A stretch of 64,000 nt of DNA from assembly GCF_019749295.1 (NCBI RefSeq), contig NZ_JACWFG010000011.1, positions 1 to 64,000 on the forward strand. Direction: 5' to 3'. Source of the stretch: Neobacillus niacini (GTDB lineage: Bacteria; Bacillota; Bacilli; Bacillales; Cytobacillaceae). Positions 20,777-29,929 of this stretch are shown here, piece by piece. The notes beneath the pieces are model-generated. The model was not told the DNA's origin and searched no databases. It saw only the letters and a list, made by a program, of their open reading frames with translations. Each line of letters opens with the position of its first letter. Within the stretch, counting starts at the first letter, position 1. A program made the position numbers and the translations under genes.

Positions 20777-22435
20777 ATGATTAAAAAGTCCTTATCCGTT
20801 CTTTTGATGGTGATGATGTTAATCGCCATCGTCGGCTGTACAAAAGACGATAGTACAAGCGGGAAATCATCGGATGGTGATTCCAAAGACAAGGTAACAT
20901 TTACGTATTTTAATGCTGCTTCCCCAGGAAAAGACTTAAACACAAATGAAACAAAGATTGGGAAAATTTTTGAAGACCAAACAGGCGTGAATTTTAAAAC
21001 TGAGTATTTAGTAGGTGACATCAATACAAAGATTGGAACGATGATTGCTAGTGGGAAGTATCCCGATGTTCTAGTTCCAGATATCGCGATTGATAAAGTA
21101 TTAGACGCAGGTGCATTTATTGATTTGACTGAATTAATCGATGAGCATGCCCCTAATATTAAAAAGTTATATGGGCCATTCCTAAATCAAATGAAAGATA
21201 AGGACGGCAAAATTAACTTTATTCCATTTGCTGCAAAGCAAGGCTTTATTAAAGACCCTAATATTACACAAGGTGCATTCTGGATTCAGCGTGGAGTATT
21301 AAGAGAAGCTGGTTATCCTAAGATCAAGACACTTGATGAGTATTTAGCATTAATTGAAGACTATCAGAAAAAACATCCGGAAGTTAACGGAGCCTCTACT
21401 ATTGGATTTACAGCTTTAACTTATGATTGGCGCTTCTTCGCACTTTCAAACGTCCCTAACCATCTAGCTGGCTACCCAAATGATGGTGAAGTTATTGTAG
21501 ATATGAAGACACACAAAACCGACGTTTATGCAGATAACGATATTACAAAACGTTATTTTAAAGAGTTAAACGAGCTAAATAGTAAAGGCCTTTTTGATAA
21601 AGAAGCATTTGTAGCGAACTATGATGAATATCTTGCTAAATTAGCTTCTGGCCGCGTTTTAGGATTCTTTGATTACGGCTGGCAGGTTCAACAATCATTG
21701 GATAACCTAAAGGTCGCTGGAAATGATGATTTACGTTATATGCCGCTTCCAATCACATTTGATGGACAAAAAGATCAATATATTGATCCGCCTGCATTCA
21801 TTAATAACCGTGGAGTAGGTATCACAGTCAGTGCTAAAGATCCTGTCCGTATTATTAAGTATTTTGACAATATGGTGAAAGAGGAAAATCAAAAGTTAAT
21901 GTTCTGGGGTATCAAAGACGAAACGTATAGCGTGGATGACAAAGGCAGATTCTATCAAACTGAAGAGCAGTTTGCGAAAACTAGTGATGAAAAGTACCGT
22001 GATGAATCTGGATTAAACACTTTTGAGTATTACTGGCCAATGGGTGACATGCTTTATAGTGATGGAAATGCTTGGGTTCCAGGTAAGCAGCCGGAAGTTG
22101 CTCAAGTATCTTACACCGATGGTGATAAGGCTATTCTAAAGGCATACGATGCTGAAGTATTCTCTGATTTATTTGCAGATCCAGATGATCGTCCATGGTA
22201 TCCAACATGGAGTGCTGTTATTGAACAGGGCTCAGATCCTCAAATCTTTGGACAAAGAAAGACAGACTTAACGAAAGAATTCTTCCCTAAATTAGTTCTA
22301 GCTAAGCCTGGTGACTTTGACAAGGTTTGGGACGAGTATATCAAAGAATTTAACAAACTTGATGCAAAGTCTTTAGAAGATTTAATGGATAAAGTAGTAG
22401 AAGACCGCATTAAGGCTGCTGAAGAAAATAAATAG
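20777..22435 (+). CDS. Oligosaccharide-binding lipoprotein, LplA type
   Basis: A 552-residue extracellular solute-binding lipoprotein. The signal peptide ends in the lipobox IVGC, so the mature protein starts at a lipidated cysteine near residue 21. The large family 1 binding-protein fold matches LplA/YtcQ proteins found with LplB and LplC permeases. Given the xylanases and Rex enzyme nearby, xylo-oligosaccharides or aldouronates are the probable ligands (inference). The start at 20777 has AAGGGGG 8 bases upstream. A strong terminator separates it from the permease genes. Confidence 0.9.
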   Translation: MIKKSLSVLLMVMMLIAIVGCTKDDSTSGKSSDGDSKDKVTFTYFNAASPGKDLNTNETKIGKIFEDQTGVNFKTEYLVGDINTKIGTMIASGKYPDVLVPDIAIDKVLDAGAFIDLTELIDEHAPNIKKLYGPFLNQMKDKDGKINFIPFAAKQGFIKDPNITQGAFWIQRGVLREAGYPKIKTLDEYLALIEDYQKKHPEVNGASTIGFTALTYDWRFFALSNVPNHLAGYPNDGEVIVDMKTHKTDVYADNDITKRYFKELNELNSKGLFDKEAFVANYDEYLAKLASGRVLGFFDYGWQVQQSLDNLKVAGNDDLRYMPLPITFDGQKDQYIDPPAFINNRGVGITVSAKDPVRIIKYFDNMVKEENQKLMFWGIKDETYSVDDKGRFYQTEEQFAKTSDEKYRDESGLNTFEYYWPMGDMLYSDGNAWVPGKQPEVAQVSYTDGDKAILKAYDAEVFSDLFADPDDRPWYPTWSAVIEQGSDPQIFGQRKTDLTKEFFPKLVLAKPGDFDKVWDEYIKEFNKLDAKSLEDLMDKVVEDRIKAAEENK

Positions 22436-22454
22436 TTTAATAGAATAAACAAAC

Positions 22455-22491
22455 GAAGGCCGATATCGCCCAATTGGCTATATCGGCCTTC
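22455..22491 (+). terminator. Terminator between binding-protein and permease genes
   Basis: A perfect 12-bp stem GAAGGCCGATAT / ATATCGGCCTTC with a 13-base loop. Only a short T-run follows, so partial read-through to the permease genes is likely. Confidence 0.75.
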
Positions 22492-22520
22492 TGCTATTAA
22501 TAATTTTCTGCATACTGAAG

Positions 22521-22570
22521 TCATAAGCCACTCCCTTTAAAAGGGTCATTAATAAGGGAGTAGCTTATGA
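22521..22570 (+). promoter_or_regulatory. Long imperfect hairpin before lplB-like gene
   Basis: TCATAAGC-CA-CTCCCTT (22521-22537) faces AAGGGAG-TA-GCTTATGA (22554-22570). It lies upstream of the true lplB start and could be an RNA processing or stabilising hairpin. Confidence 0.5.
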
Positions 22571-22608
22571 TTTTAGTATACATAGATTTACAAAAAGGAG
22601 GGGCAAGT

Positions 22609-23586
22609 ATGGAGGTCGGAACTGGAGCGTCAAAGGAAGTAATAAAACCTACAGTAACTGTTTCTAAAAAGAGGAATAAAACATTCTTCGCTAAGTTGAA
22701 GTCACAAAAAGTACTTTTAGCCATGAGCCTTCCGTTCCTAGTCTGGTTATTTATCTTTAAATATGTTCCACTTTGGGGTTGGACGATTGCCTTTCAGGAT
22801 TTCAAACCAGCTAGAAGCATAATGGATCAAGAATGGATTGGAATGGAGCATTTTAAGTTTTTATTCACGGACGAGAACTTTTGGCGGGTACTTAGAAATA
22901 CAGTCGGTATGAGCTCTATTAACCTAGTTTTAGGTTTTGTTACAGCTATTGGTCTCGCCCTTCTTATTAATGAAATTAGGAATTTAAGATTTAAGAAGTC
23001 GGTACAAACAATTAGCTATCTGCCTCATTTTATTTCATGGGTTGTTGCAGCGAGTATTGTCTCTTACAGCCTCTCACTTGAGAACGGGATTATCAATATT
23101 GTTTTGGTGAATTTGGGTATTGTAGATGAACCAATACTATGGCTGGGAAAAGAAAAATGGTTTTGGGTAATCAACGGTTTAGCGGAGGTTTGGAAAAATG
23201 TCGGCTGGAATACGATTATTTATCTAGCGGCCATCACGATGATTGACCCTGAGCAATATGAAGCTGCCGATATTGATGGCGCATCAAGATTGCAAAGGAT
23301 TAGACATATCACACTTCCATCTTTGAAACCTACGATTATCATTTTAATTATTATGAACTTGGGTTATGTATTAGAATCTGGCTTTGAAGCGCAGTACTTA
23401 TTAGGAAATCCAATGAACCTATCCTACTCTGAAAACCTTGATATCTATGTATTAAAGTACGGTATGGCAATGGGGAACTTCTCGCTTGCCACCGCAGCAG
23501 GGATTTTTAAAACAGTTGTGAGTTTTATCTTCTTATTTTCAGCTAACCATATTGCCAAAAAGTTTGATCAGCCAAGGCTTTTCTAG
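22609..23586 (+). CDS. ABC transporter permease, LplB type
   Basis: A 325-residue inner membrane permease of the carbohydrate uptake type, with about six membrane segments and the EAA loop in YEAADIDGASRLQRIRHITL, which contacts the ATPase. It pairs with the LplC-type permease 11 bases downstream. No ATPase gene is present; such systems in Bacillus commonly borrow a shared MsmX-type ATPase encoded elsewhere. ATG at 22609 is preferred to 22567, because AAAGGAGGGG lies just before it and the upstream ATG falls inside a hairpin. Confidence 0.92.
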   Translation: MEVGTGASKEVIKPTVTVSKKRNKTFFAKLKSQKVLLAMSLPFLVWLFIFKYVPLWGWTIAFQDFKPARSIMDQEWIGMEHFKFLFTDENFWRVLRNTVGMSSINLVLGFVTAIGLALLINEIRNLRFKKSVQTISYLPHFISWVVAASIVSYSLSLENGIINIVLVNLGIVDEPILWLGKEKWFWVINGLAEVWKNVGWNTIIYLAAITMIDPEQYEAADIDGASRLQRIRHITLPSLKPTIIILIIMNLGYVLESGFEAQYLLGNPMNLSYSENLDIYVLKYGMAMGNFSLATAAGIFKTVVSFIFLFSANHIAKKFDQPRLF

Positions 23587-23597
23587 GGAGGGATATT

Positions 23598-24527
23598 ATG
23601 AATAAGAAACCGTTTTTTAAAGCAACTCGACATCATTCAGGGGTAGGCGATTATCTATTTGATATATTTAACTATTCATTTTTGACATTCCTTTGTATCG
23701 TCATGCTATATCCATTTCTTAATCAGTTGGCCGTATCATTAAACGAGGCAAGTGACTCCTTAAAAGGCGGTATTTACCTTTGGCCGAGAGAATTTACCTG
23801 GGCAAATTATAAACATGTTTTTGGTGAAGCGAGTATCGTAAATTCCTTCTTTATTTCAGTTTTAAGAACATTAATTGGTACACTAACATCCGTGTTGGGT
23901 ACTGCCATGGTTGCTTACACCATTAGCAGGAAGGATTTCGTATTAAAGAAGTTTGTAACCATTGCCTTTGTATTAACCATGTATTTTAATGGAGGACTTA
24001 TACCGAATTACTTACTAGTCAGGGAGTTAAATTTATTAGATAGTTTTTGGGTTTATATTATTCCTGGAATTATCGGAGTTTTTAACTTAATCGTTATTCG
24101 TTCCTTTATTGAAGGAATCCCAGATAGTTTGTTTGAATCTGCGAAGATAGATGGAGCAGGTGACTTTACTATATTTCTTAAAATTGTTCTTCCATTGTCC
24201 TTGCCAGTATTAGCTACAGTATCACTATTTGTGGCGGTATTTCAATGGAATTCCTGGTTTGATGTATTCCTGTACAATTCTTCCACTCCAAACTTAAGTA
24301 CCCTGCAATATGAGTTGATGAAGATATTACAGAATTCTAATGCATCTATGTCTGGTAAAACAGCTGCGGATGCTTTTGCAAACGCAAATGCTAGTGCAAA
24401 TATGGTTTCACCTACATCCATCAGGGCAACTATGACCATTGTCGCAAGTTTGCCGATTATTATGGTTTATCCATTCCTGCAAAAATATTTTGTGAAAGGT
24501 TTAACCCTTGGCGGAGTAAAAGGGTGA
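23598..24527 (+). CDS. ABC transporter permease, LplC/YtcP type
   Basis: A 309-residue membrane permease with about six membrane segments and an EAA loop (FESAKIDGAGDFTIFLKIVLP). It ends in YPFLQKYFVKGLTLGGVKG, the hallmark C-terminus of LplC/YtcP proteins. GGGAGGG precedes the ATG. Together with the LplB-type partner it forms the membrane channel of the oligosaccharide importer. The VOC gene follows after 71 bases with no terminator visible. Confidence 0.92.
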   Translation: MNKKPFFKATRHHSGVGDYLFDIFNYSFLTFLCIVMLYPFLNQLAVSLNEASDSLKGGIYLWPREFTWANYKHVFGEASIVNSFFISVLRTLIGTLTSVLGTAMVAYTISRKDFVLKKFVTIAFVLTMYFNGGLIPNYLLVRELNLLDSFWVYIIPGIIGVFNLIVIRSFIEGIPDSLFESAKIDGAGDFTIFLKIVLPLSLPVLATVSLFVAVFQWNSWFDVFLYNSSTPNLSTLQYELMKILQNSNASMSGKTAADAFANANASANMVSPTSIRATMTIVASLPIIMVYPFLQKYFVKGLTLGGVKG

Positions 24528-24598
24528 TCAAAAACGGCTAAACAGAAAAATCCTATTTTGCCTATCGTGATTGTGAATAATTAGGGGGGACTCATCTA

Positions 24599-25057
24599 AT
24601 GGATGAAAAAAACGCTTTAGGAACAAATGTGATTGCTCAAATAGGGATACTTGTGAATGATATTGAAACAACCAGCCAAGCTTATGCCGATTTCTTTTGT
24701 ATAGATAAACCAGAATGGAGTCTAACTGATCAATTGGAAAGAGCACAAACTGAGTTTGAAGGTAATCCAACAGAGGCGCGGGCAAAACTAGCATTTTTTG
24801 ATATGGGCTCTCTTCAATTAGAATTAATTGAACCGGATCATTACCCAAGTACATGGAGAAAGCATCTTGATGAGCATGGCGAAGGTCCTCACCATATTGC
24901 TTTTTTCGTCAAAGGAATGAATGAAAAAATGGAGCTGATGGGAAGAAATCAAATGCCATTGCTGCAAAAGGGTGAGTACACCGGTGGAAGGTACGCATAC
25001 ATTGACACATTCAAAGACCTTAAAATAATATTGGAACTATTGGAAAACGATAGCTAA
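24599..25057 (+). CDS. VOC-superfamily (glyoxalase-like) protein
   Basis: A 152-residue cytoplasmic protein with two beta-alpha-beta-beta-beta repeats typical of glyoxalase/epimerase proteins. Likely metal ligands lie in IAQIGILVND, LQLELIEPD, PHHIAFFVK and IILELLE. It most resembles the methylmalonyl-CoA epimerase / lactoylglutathione lyase group, but the substrate cannot be read from the sequence. Position after the importer genes suggests a sugar-related isomerase or epimerase step (weak inference). Confidence 0.75.
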   Translation: MDEKNALGTNVIAQIGILVNDIETTSQAYADFFCIDKPEWSLTDQLERAQTEFEGNPTEARAKLAFFDMGSLQLELIEPDHYPSTWRKHLDEHGEGPHHIAFFVKGMNEKMELMGRNQMPLLQKGEYTGGRYAYIDTFKDLKIILELLENDS

Positions 25058-25112
25058 AAGGAAGTTTAAAATAGTTTAACGTGTTAGTTCAATATAAAGG
25101 TGGAATAAAAGG

Positions 25113-25808
25113 ATGCGGATTTTGATCACGGGAGCAAATAGAGGCCTAGGTTTAGCTTTATCACAGGTTGGGGCAGAAAGAGGCCATCATATTCTAGCTG
25201 GAGTACGAGGCCTCGAGAAGAGTAAAGAAATTTTAACACAATCGGAAATTAATAAATCAATTACACTGCTGCCTTTAGATGTTATAAAGGAAGAATCAGT
25301 CTCTTTGGCCGCTAGGTCAGTAAAGGAAAACTTTGGGACGATTGATGCCATCATTAATAATGCAGGGATATTATTAGAACGTGATAAACAGATTGAGGAT
25401 TTGGATATTGACCAAGTAAAAGTATCATTCGATGTGAATCTTTTTGGCCCTATGAGGGTAGTAAAACATTTCCTTCCTCTTTTACTGATGGGTGACAAAT
25501 CATCAATCATTAATATTTCTTCTGAAGCAGGAAGTATTACCAATGCTTATGACGGCGACTATGCCTATGCAGCTTCAAAAACAGCATTGAACATGTTCTC
25601 ACAGCAATTAAGTCAATATGTAAAAGGTAATAATGTTAATGTTTACTCCATTCATCCGGGGTGGATCAAGACCGATATGGGCGGAGACCGTGCACCAGGT
25701 GACCCGATTGATACTGCCAATGGAATATTCGATATAATAGAAAGAAAACAAGTGATTGAAAGTAAAAATGTTTTTATCTCCTATAATGGGCAGCCTATGC
25801 CGTTATAA
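25113..25808 (+). CDS. Short-chain dehydrogenase/reductase
   Basis: A 231-residue NAD(P)-dependent SDR. It shows the cofactor-binding TGANRGLGLAL (7-17), the INNAGIL motif, the catalytic Ser in IINISSEAGS, and Tyr and Lys in YAYAASKTALN. The IHPGWIKTDMGG motif is typical of the C-factor/CsgA-like branch. The substrate is unknown. AAAGGTGG precedes the ATG. It is 55 bases after the VOC gene, so the two may share a transcript. Confidence 0.85.
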   Translation: MRILITGANRGLGLALSQVGAERGHHILAGVRGLEKSKEILTQSEINKSITLLPLDVIKEESVSLAARSVKENFGTIDAIINNAGILLERDKQIEDLDIDQVKVSFDVNLFGPMRVVKHFLPLLLMGDKSSIINISSEAGSITNAYDGDYAYAASKTALNMFSQQLSQYVKGNNVNVYSIHPGWIKTDMGGDRAPGDPIDTANGIFDIIERKQVIESKNVFISYNGQPMPL

Positions 25809-25824
25809 ATTTATGAAAAAAAAA

Positions 25825-25875
25825 GATCCCCCAATTTTGGTAAATGAATTAACTTAACCAAATGGGGGATTTTCT
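25825..25875. terminator. Bidirectional terminator between the SDR gene and nasA
   Basis: GATCCCCCAATTTTGGT faces ACCAAATGGGGGATTTT as a long imperfect stem. A-rich and T-rich flanks allow termination from both sides, which suits the convergent genes here. Confidence 0.75.
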
Positions 25876-25894
25876 GTGCTTAAAAACAAAGAAA

Positions 25895-27094
25895 TTAAAT
25901 GGACGCACGATTTGACTCCATGGTTTTCCTCCATGATAATTGTGCGATTACTAAGACAAAAAGGGCACATAATCCTACCCCGGCCAAAATGTAAAATCCG
26001 GTAGCATATGTTCCTGTCATTTGTTTAAGTGACCCTAGGATGTTAGGAACAAAGAATCCTCCCACGCCGCCAGCAGCTCCTACAATTCCTGTTATCACAC
26101 CAATTTCCTCTTGGAATCGCTGAGGAACCAATTGGAATACCGCTCCATTTCCCATTCCAAGACAAAGCATTCCAAGAAACAATACTACAACCGCAATCGG
26201 GAGGGCTGGGAGCAGGCTTATGCTGAACATGGTGATTCCGACTCCAATAAATAAGAAAGTTAACAATCGGACCCCGCCGATTTTATCTGCAATGTATCCG
26301 CCGACTGGTCGGAAAAAACTTCCAGCTGCGACACATAAGGTAACGAAATCGCCAGCACGCACCTTTGTTAACTGATATTGATCTACAAAAAAGATGCTTA
26401 AAAAGCTGGATAGTCCGACAAAGCCACCAAAGGTAACACTATACAGAAGGCAGAAATATAAGGTGTCTTTTTGTTTAAAAACCTGAAGGTATTCTTTGAG
26501 CGGTTTTGCTTTCGGCTGTGATGGGGCATCTTTGGCTATTACAACATATAAAACCATAACAATGAGAAGAGGAATAAGAGCAAGCCCCATTACATTATGC
26601 CAGCCTATAGTTTCAGCCAAACGTGGTCCGAATAAAGTAGCCAATAGCGTCCCGCTGTTGCCCGCACCTGCAATACCCATGGCCAATCCCTGTAAATGCG
26701 GCGGGTACCACCGGCTCGCCATTGGTATGGCCGCTGCAAAACTTGCTCCTGCTACTCCAAGAAGAATTCCAATCAGGAAAAGTTCAGTAAGTGTTTGACC
26801 GAATAACCATCCCCATAGGAGTGGAATGATTGTCACAGTCATCCCACTGATAGCTGTTTTTTTAGGACCCATTCGATCTGTTAAGAAACCAAGAATCAGA
26901 CGAAAAAAAGATCCGCTTAAGATGGGAACAGCAACGATTAAACCTCTCTCTGAAGGAGAAAGATTGAAATCGTTTGTGATATAAACCCCCAATGCCCCCA
27001 ATATAACCCAAATCATAAAACTGATATCAAAGTAAAGAAATGAGGCGACCAATGATGGTGCATGGCCCGCTTTTTTCAAATCTGCTAGTTTCAT
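25895..27094 (-). CDS. nasA: Nitrate/nitrite MFS transporter NasA
   Basis: A 399-residue major facilitator protein with about twelve membrane segments and the loop motif [10 protein letters not shown]. The start [20 protein letters not shown] and [15 protein letters not shown] closely match B. subtilis NasA/NarK. It imports nitrate for assimilation. ATG at 27094 is chosen, as it gives the family N-terminus and has GGAG 8 bases upstream; an in-frame TTG at 27112 is less likely. It is divergent from nasB, as in B. subtilis. Two TnrA-type boxes lie between the genes. Confidence 0.9.
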   Translation of the reverse strand: MKLADLKKAGHAPSLVASFLYFDISFMIWVILGALGVYITNDFNLSPSERGLIVAVPILSGSFFRLILGFLTDRMGPKKTAISGMTVTIIPLLWGWLFGQTLTELFLIGILLGVAGASFAAAIPMASRWYPPHLQGLAMGIAGAGNSGTLLATLFGPRLAETIGWHNVMGLALIPLLIVMVLYVVIAKDAPSQPKAKPLKEYLQVFKQKDTLYFCLLYSVTFGGFVGLSSFLSIFFVDQYQLTKVRAGDFVTLCVAAGSFFRPVGGYIADKIGGVRLLTFLFIGVGITMFSISLLPALPIAVVVLFLGMLCLGMGNGAVFQLVPQRFQEEIGVITGIVGAAGGVGGFFVPNILGSLKQMTGTYATGFYILAGVGLCALFVLVIAQLSWRKTMESNRASI

Positions 27095-27291
27095 CCTGTC
27101 TACTCCTCTCAAGTAATCTTGTTTTATCTATCAGAAGCTACCACCCGATATTTTTCGTTCCTTTCGAAAATAAGACTTTAACTAATAAAAAGATGAATGA
27201 AACCAATCCAATATTATTTTTCATATTTTGCATACCTCCTAATTTTTATAGTTTTAAGAATAGTCTGTGATTAGTGATTTGTCTCAATTGC

Positions 27292-27308
27292 TGTGAAGAA
27301 ACCTAACA
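27292..27308. promoter_or_regulatory. TnrA/GlnR-type box 1 between nasA and nasB
   Basis: TGTGA-N7-TAACA fits the TGTNAN7TNACA consensus at all fixed positions. It lies about 200 bases from the nasA start and 216 bases from nasB. In B. subtilis TnrA activates nasA and nasB from a shared intergenic region. Confidence 0.7.
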
Positions 27309-27456
27309 CATGTATTTTTTTCTCCCATGAAATATCTGTATAATTACAAGGTTTATTGCACATTAAAAAAATCAAATCTCAACACAAAATTCTTTATTTT
27401 TTTAGCTAAGAGAAAACTAGTATGTAAGGAAATATAACGTGATTCATTTTTTTATT

Positions 27457-27486
27457 TTGACTTTATGTGATAATTGATGGCATTAA
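27457..27486 (+). promoter_or_regulatory. Candidate nasB promoter
   Basis: TTGACT at 27457-27462 with CATTAA at 27481-27486 after an 18-base spacer. The -10 match is modest. Confidence 0.4.
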
Positions 27487-27492
27487 GTTTGA

Positions 27493-27509
27493 TGTGAGAT
27501 GAAATAACA
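27493..27509. promoter_or_regulatory. TnrA/GlnR-type box 2 just upstream of nasB
   Basis: A second full match, TGTGA-N7-TAACA, ends 14 bases before the nasB ATG, next to its ribosome binding site. Downstream of the likely promoter, such a site would repress rather than activate. Confidence 0.6.
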
Positions 27510-27523
27510 GCTGGAGGTTTAGA

Positions 27524-29890
27524 ATGGGTAAAAAAAAGCTGGTATTAGTGGGAAATGGCATGGCTGGTGTCCGCTGTTTAGAGGAAATTTTGAAGCTGGA
27601 TCCTACAGGTTTTGAGATTACTATTTTTGGAAGTGAACCCCATGTAAATTATAATCGTATTCTTTTATCCTCCATTTTACAGGGGAGCACTTCTTTTGGA
27701 GATATTACGCTGCAAGACCGCGAATGGTATGAGCGTCATCATATTCATTTGTACACTGGAGAAACAGTAATCGAAATTGATAAGCATACACAGGTTGTCA
27801 AAACGGATCATCACCGAATCGTTTCTTATGATCAACTGATTATCGCTACTGGCTCCGTTCCGTTTTCTCTTCCGATTCCAGGTGCCGATAAACAGGGAGT
27901 CGTTACATTCAGAACAATTGAAGATTGTCAGAAAATGATAGAGTTGTCTAAAAAAAATAAAAAAGCAGTGGTCATAGGTGGAGGGGTGTTGGGATTAGAA
28001 GCAGCAAAGGGTCTTCTTAATCTCGGAATGACCGTGTATGTCGTTCATATTGGCAGTTATTTAATGGAGAGGCAGTTAGATGAAACAGCTGCAAGAATCC
28101 TTCAAAAAGAATTAGAAGGTCAAGGAATGAAGTTCCTATTGGAAAAAGAGACGAAGGAAATAGTTGGAGGTATATGTGCGGAAGGTGTCTTTTTTAAAGA
28201 TGGGACAGAAGTTGAAGCTGATTTGGTTGTAATGGCTGCAGGTGTCAGACCGAATGTTCAACTCGCAAAAAAAACTGGAATTGAAACAAACCGAGCAATT
28301 CTAGTAAATGATTATATGGAGACTAGTGTACCAAACATTTACGCTGTAGGAGAATGTGTAGAGCATCGAGGAATGATATATGGCTTGGTACAGCCTCTTT
28401 ATGAACAGGGTAAAGCATTAGCAAAACGGATTTGTGGTATAGAGGGTCAAGGGTACGAAGGAAGTGTTCTTTCCACCCAACTGAAAATTTCAGGTGTAGA
28501 TCTGTTTTCAGTAGGAAAAATTCATGATAAGGATTCTTCAAACCAATCTATAAAGATTTTTGATGAGGTTGAGAGAGTTTATAAAAAAGTAGTTTTTCAA
28601 GATCATAAGATTATTGGTGCAGTCTTGTACGGTGAAACAAAGGAACGAACCAAGCTGCTGGACATGATTCTCAAACATCAGGATGTGTCCGATTTAGAAA
28701 AGGTTTCACTCTTTCCACAGGCGAAGGACGGTGGATTTTCTATTGCATCTATTCCTGCCAGTAAAATCATTTGCAATTGTAATAGTGTGACGAAAGGAAC
28801 TATTCATGAGGCTATTCAACAAGGAGGATTAACAACTGTTGAAGAGATCAAAAAATGCACGAAAGCTTCAAGCTCCTGCGGAGGATGTAAACCACTCGTG
28901 GCTGACTTGTTGTCATATGTACAGAATCATGATGTTGAAGAACCTATAGAAGAAAAGTCATGTCTGTGTTCTTGTACCACATTAAATGATGATGAAGTGG
29001 TTCAGGAGATGCAGTGGCAAGGATTAACATCTGTACAGGAAGTCATGGAAGTCTTAAATTGGAAAACTAGTGAAGGCTGTTCTATTTGCCGTCCCGCGAT
29101 TAACTATTATTTAGGAATGATTAATCCAGAATATGAGAGTAAACAACAAGCTCTTTTTATAAACGAAAGAATGAATGCAGTGATCCAATCCGATGGGACC
29201 TATACCCTTATCCCGCAAATGTATGGTGGTATCACTAATCCAGAGCAATTAAGAAAAATTGCTCAAGTAGCTGAAAAATATCATATTAACGATGTGGCAA
29301 TTACGAGTGACCAAAGAATTCATTTACTTGGTGTAAAAAAAGAACAGTTGTCCGCTATATGGGCAGAATTGAACATGCCCTTGAGTTCGCCGCAAGCTAA
29401 TGGTGTCCAAAACATTAAAACAAGTATTGGTGAACATATTTGTTCATGTGATAAAAAACCTTCTATTGAGCTCGCAGTAAGCCTCGAAAAGCAATTCGAA
29501 TTTCTCACCACCCCTTACCGGGTCAAGATGGGAATATCCTCTTGCCTGCATAACGGAGCGGGATCTACCACAAAAGATGTTGGCGTCATTGGGGTTGACC
29601 GAGGTTGGGAGATTTATATCGGTGGAAGCAGCGGGAGGCATGTTCGGTCAGGTGAGTTATTATGTGTTGCTGCAACCACTGAGGAAACGATTGAGTTAAT
29701 CAATGGTTTTGTTGAATATTATCGTGAGACAGCTAATTATCTGGAGCGCACGTGGGAGTGGGTAGAAAGAGTCGGATTGGTTCATGTAAGGGAAGTTTTA
29801 TTTGATGATGAACTTCGCCAGCAGCTGCTCAAGCATTTGGCAGAGGAGATTGCTTTACGCAGGAATTTAGTAGAGAAAAGCTTCTTTTGA
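27524..29890 (+). CDS. nasB: Assimilatory nitrate reductase electron-transfer subunit NasB
   Basis: A 788-residue flavoprotein of the NirB/NasB family. In order: FAD site VLVGNGMAGVRC (about 6-17) and NAD(P)H site VVIGGGVLGLEAA (about 149-161); two BFD-type [2Fe-2S] domains with C-x-C...C-x2-C patterns (ICNCN...CGGCKP near 420-462, CLCSC...CSICRP near 485-525); and a C-terminal nitrite-reductase-like region. In that last region the C-x3-C of siroheme enzymes is replaced by CLHNG. It is therefore likely not a nitrite reductase but the NADH-to-nitrate-reductase subunit, which fits its place 39 bases before nasC and opposite nasA. Annotation pipelines may call it nirB. Confidence 0.82.
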   Translation: MGKKKLVLVGNGMAGVRCLEEILKLDPTGFEITIFGSEPHVNYNRILLSSILQGSTSFGDITLQDREWYERHHIHLYTGETVIEIDKHTQVVKTDHHRIVSYDQLIIATGSVPFSLPIPGADKQGVVTFRTIEDCQKMIELSKKNKKAVVIGGGVLGLEAAKGLLNLGMTVYVVHIGSYLMERQLDETAARILQKELEGQGMKFLLEKETKEIVGGICAEGVFFKDGTEVEADLVVMAAGVRPNVQLAKKTGIETNRAILVNDYMETSVPNIYAVGECVEHRGMIYGLVQPLYEQGKALAKRICGIEGQGYEGSVLSTQLKISGVDLFSVGKIHDKDSSNQSIKIFDEVERVYKKVVFQDHKIIGAVLYGETKERTKLLDMILKHQDVSDLEKVSLFPQAKDGGFSIASIPASKIICNCNSVTKGTIHEAIQQGGLTTVEEIKKCTKASSSCGGCKPLVADLLSYVQNHDVEEPIEEKSCLCSCTTLNDDEVVQEMQWQGLTSVQEVMEVLNWKTSEGCSICRPAINYYLGMINPEYESKQQALFINERMNAVIQSDGTYTLIPQMYGGITNPEQLRKIAQVAEKYHINDVAITSDQRIHLLGVKKEQLSAIWAELNMPLSSPQANGVQNIKTSIGEHICSCDKKPSIELAVSLEKQFEFLTTPYRVKMGISSCLHNGAGSTTKDVGVIGVDRGWEIYIGGSSGRHVRSGELLCVAATTEETIELINGFVEYYRETANYLERTWEWVERVGLVHVREVLFDDELRQQLLKHLAEEIALRRNLVEKSFF

Positions 29891-29929
29891 CAAATTCATT
29901 ATAAAATACCCAAAAAGGGGGAGTGACTT

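Noticed and set aside
22567-22608. Upstream ATG start for the first LplB-type permease
   Set aside because: The ATG lies in the arm of a hairpin and lacks a ribosome binding site, while AAAGGAGGGG precedes the ATG at 22609.
27524-29890. Reading this gene as a nitrite reductase (NirB)
   Set aside because: The siroheme/4Fe-4S cysteine motif is broken and the gene sits between nasA and nasC, which fits NasB better.
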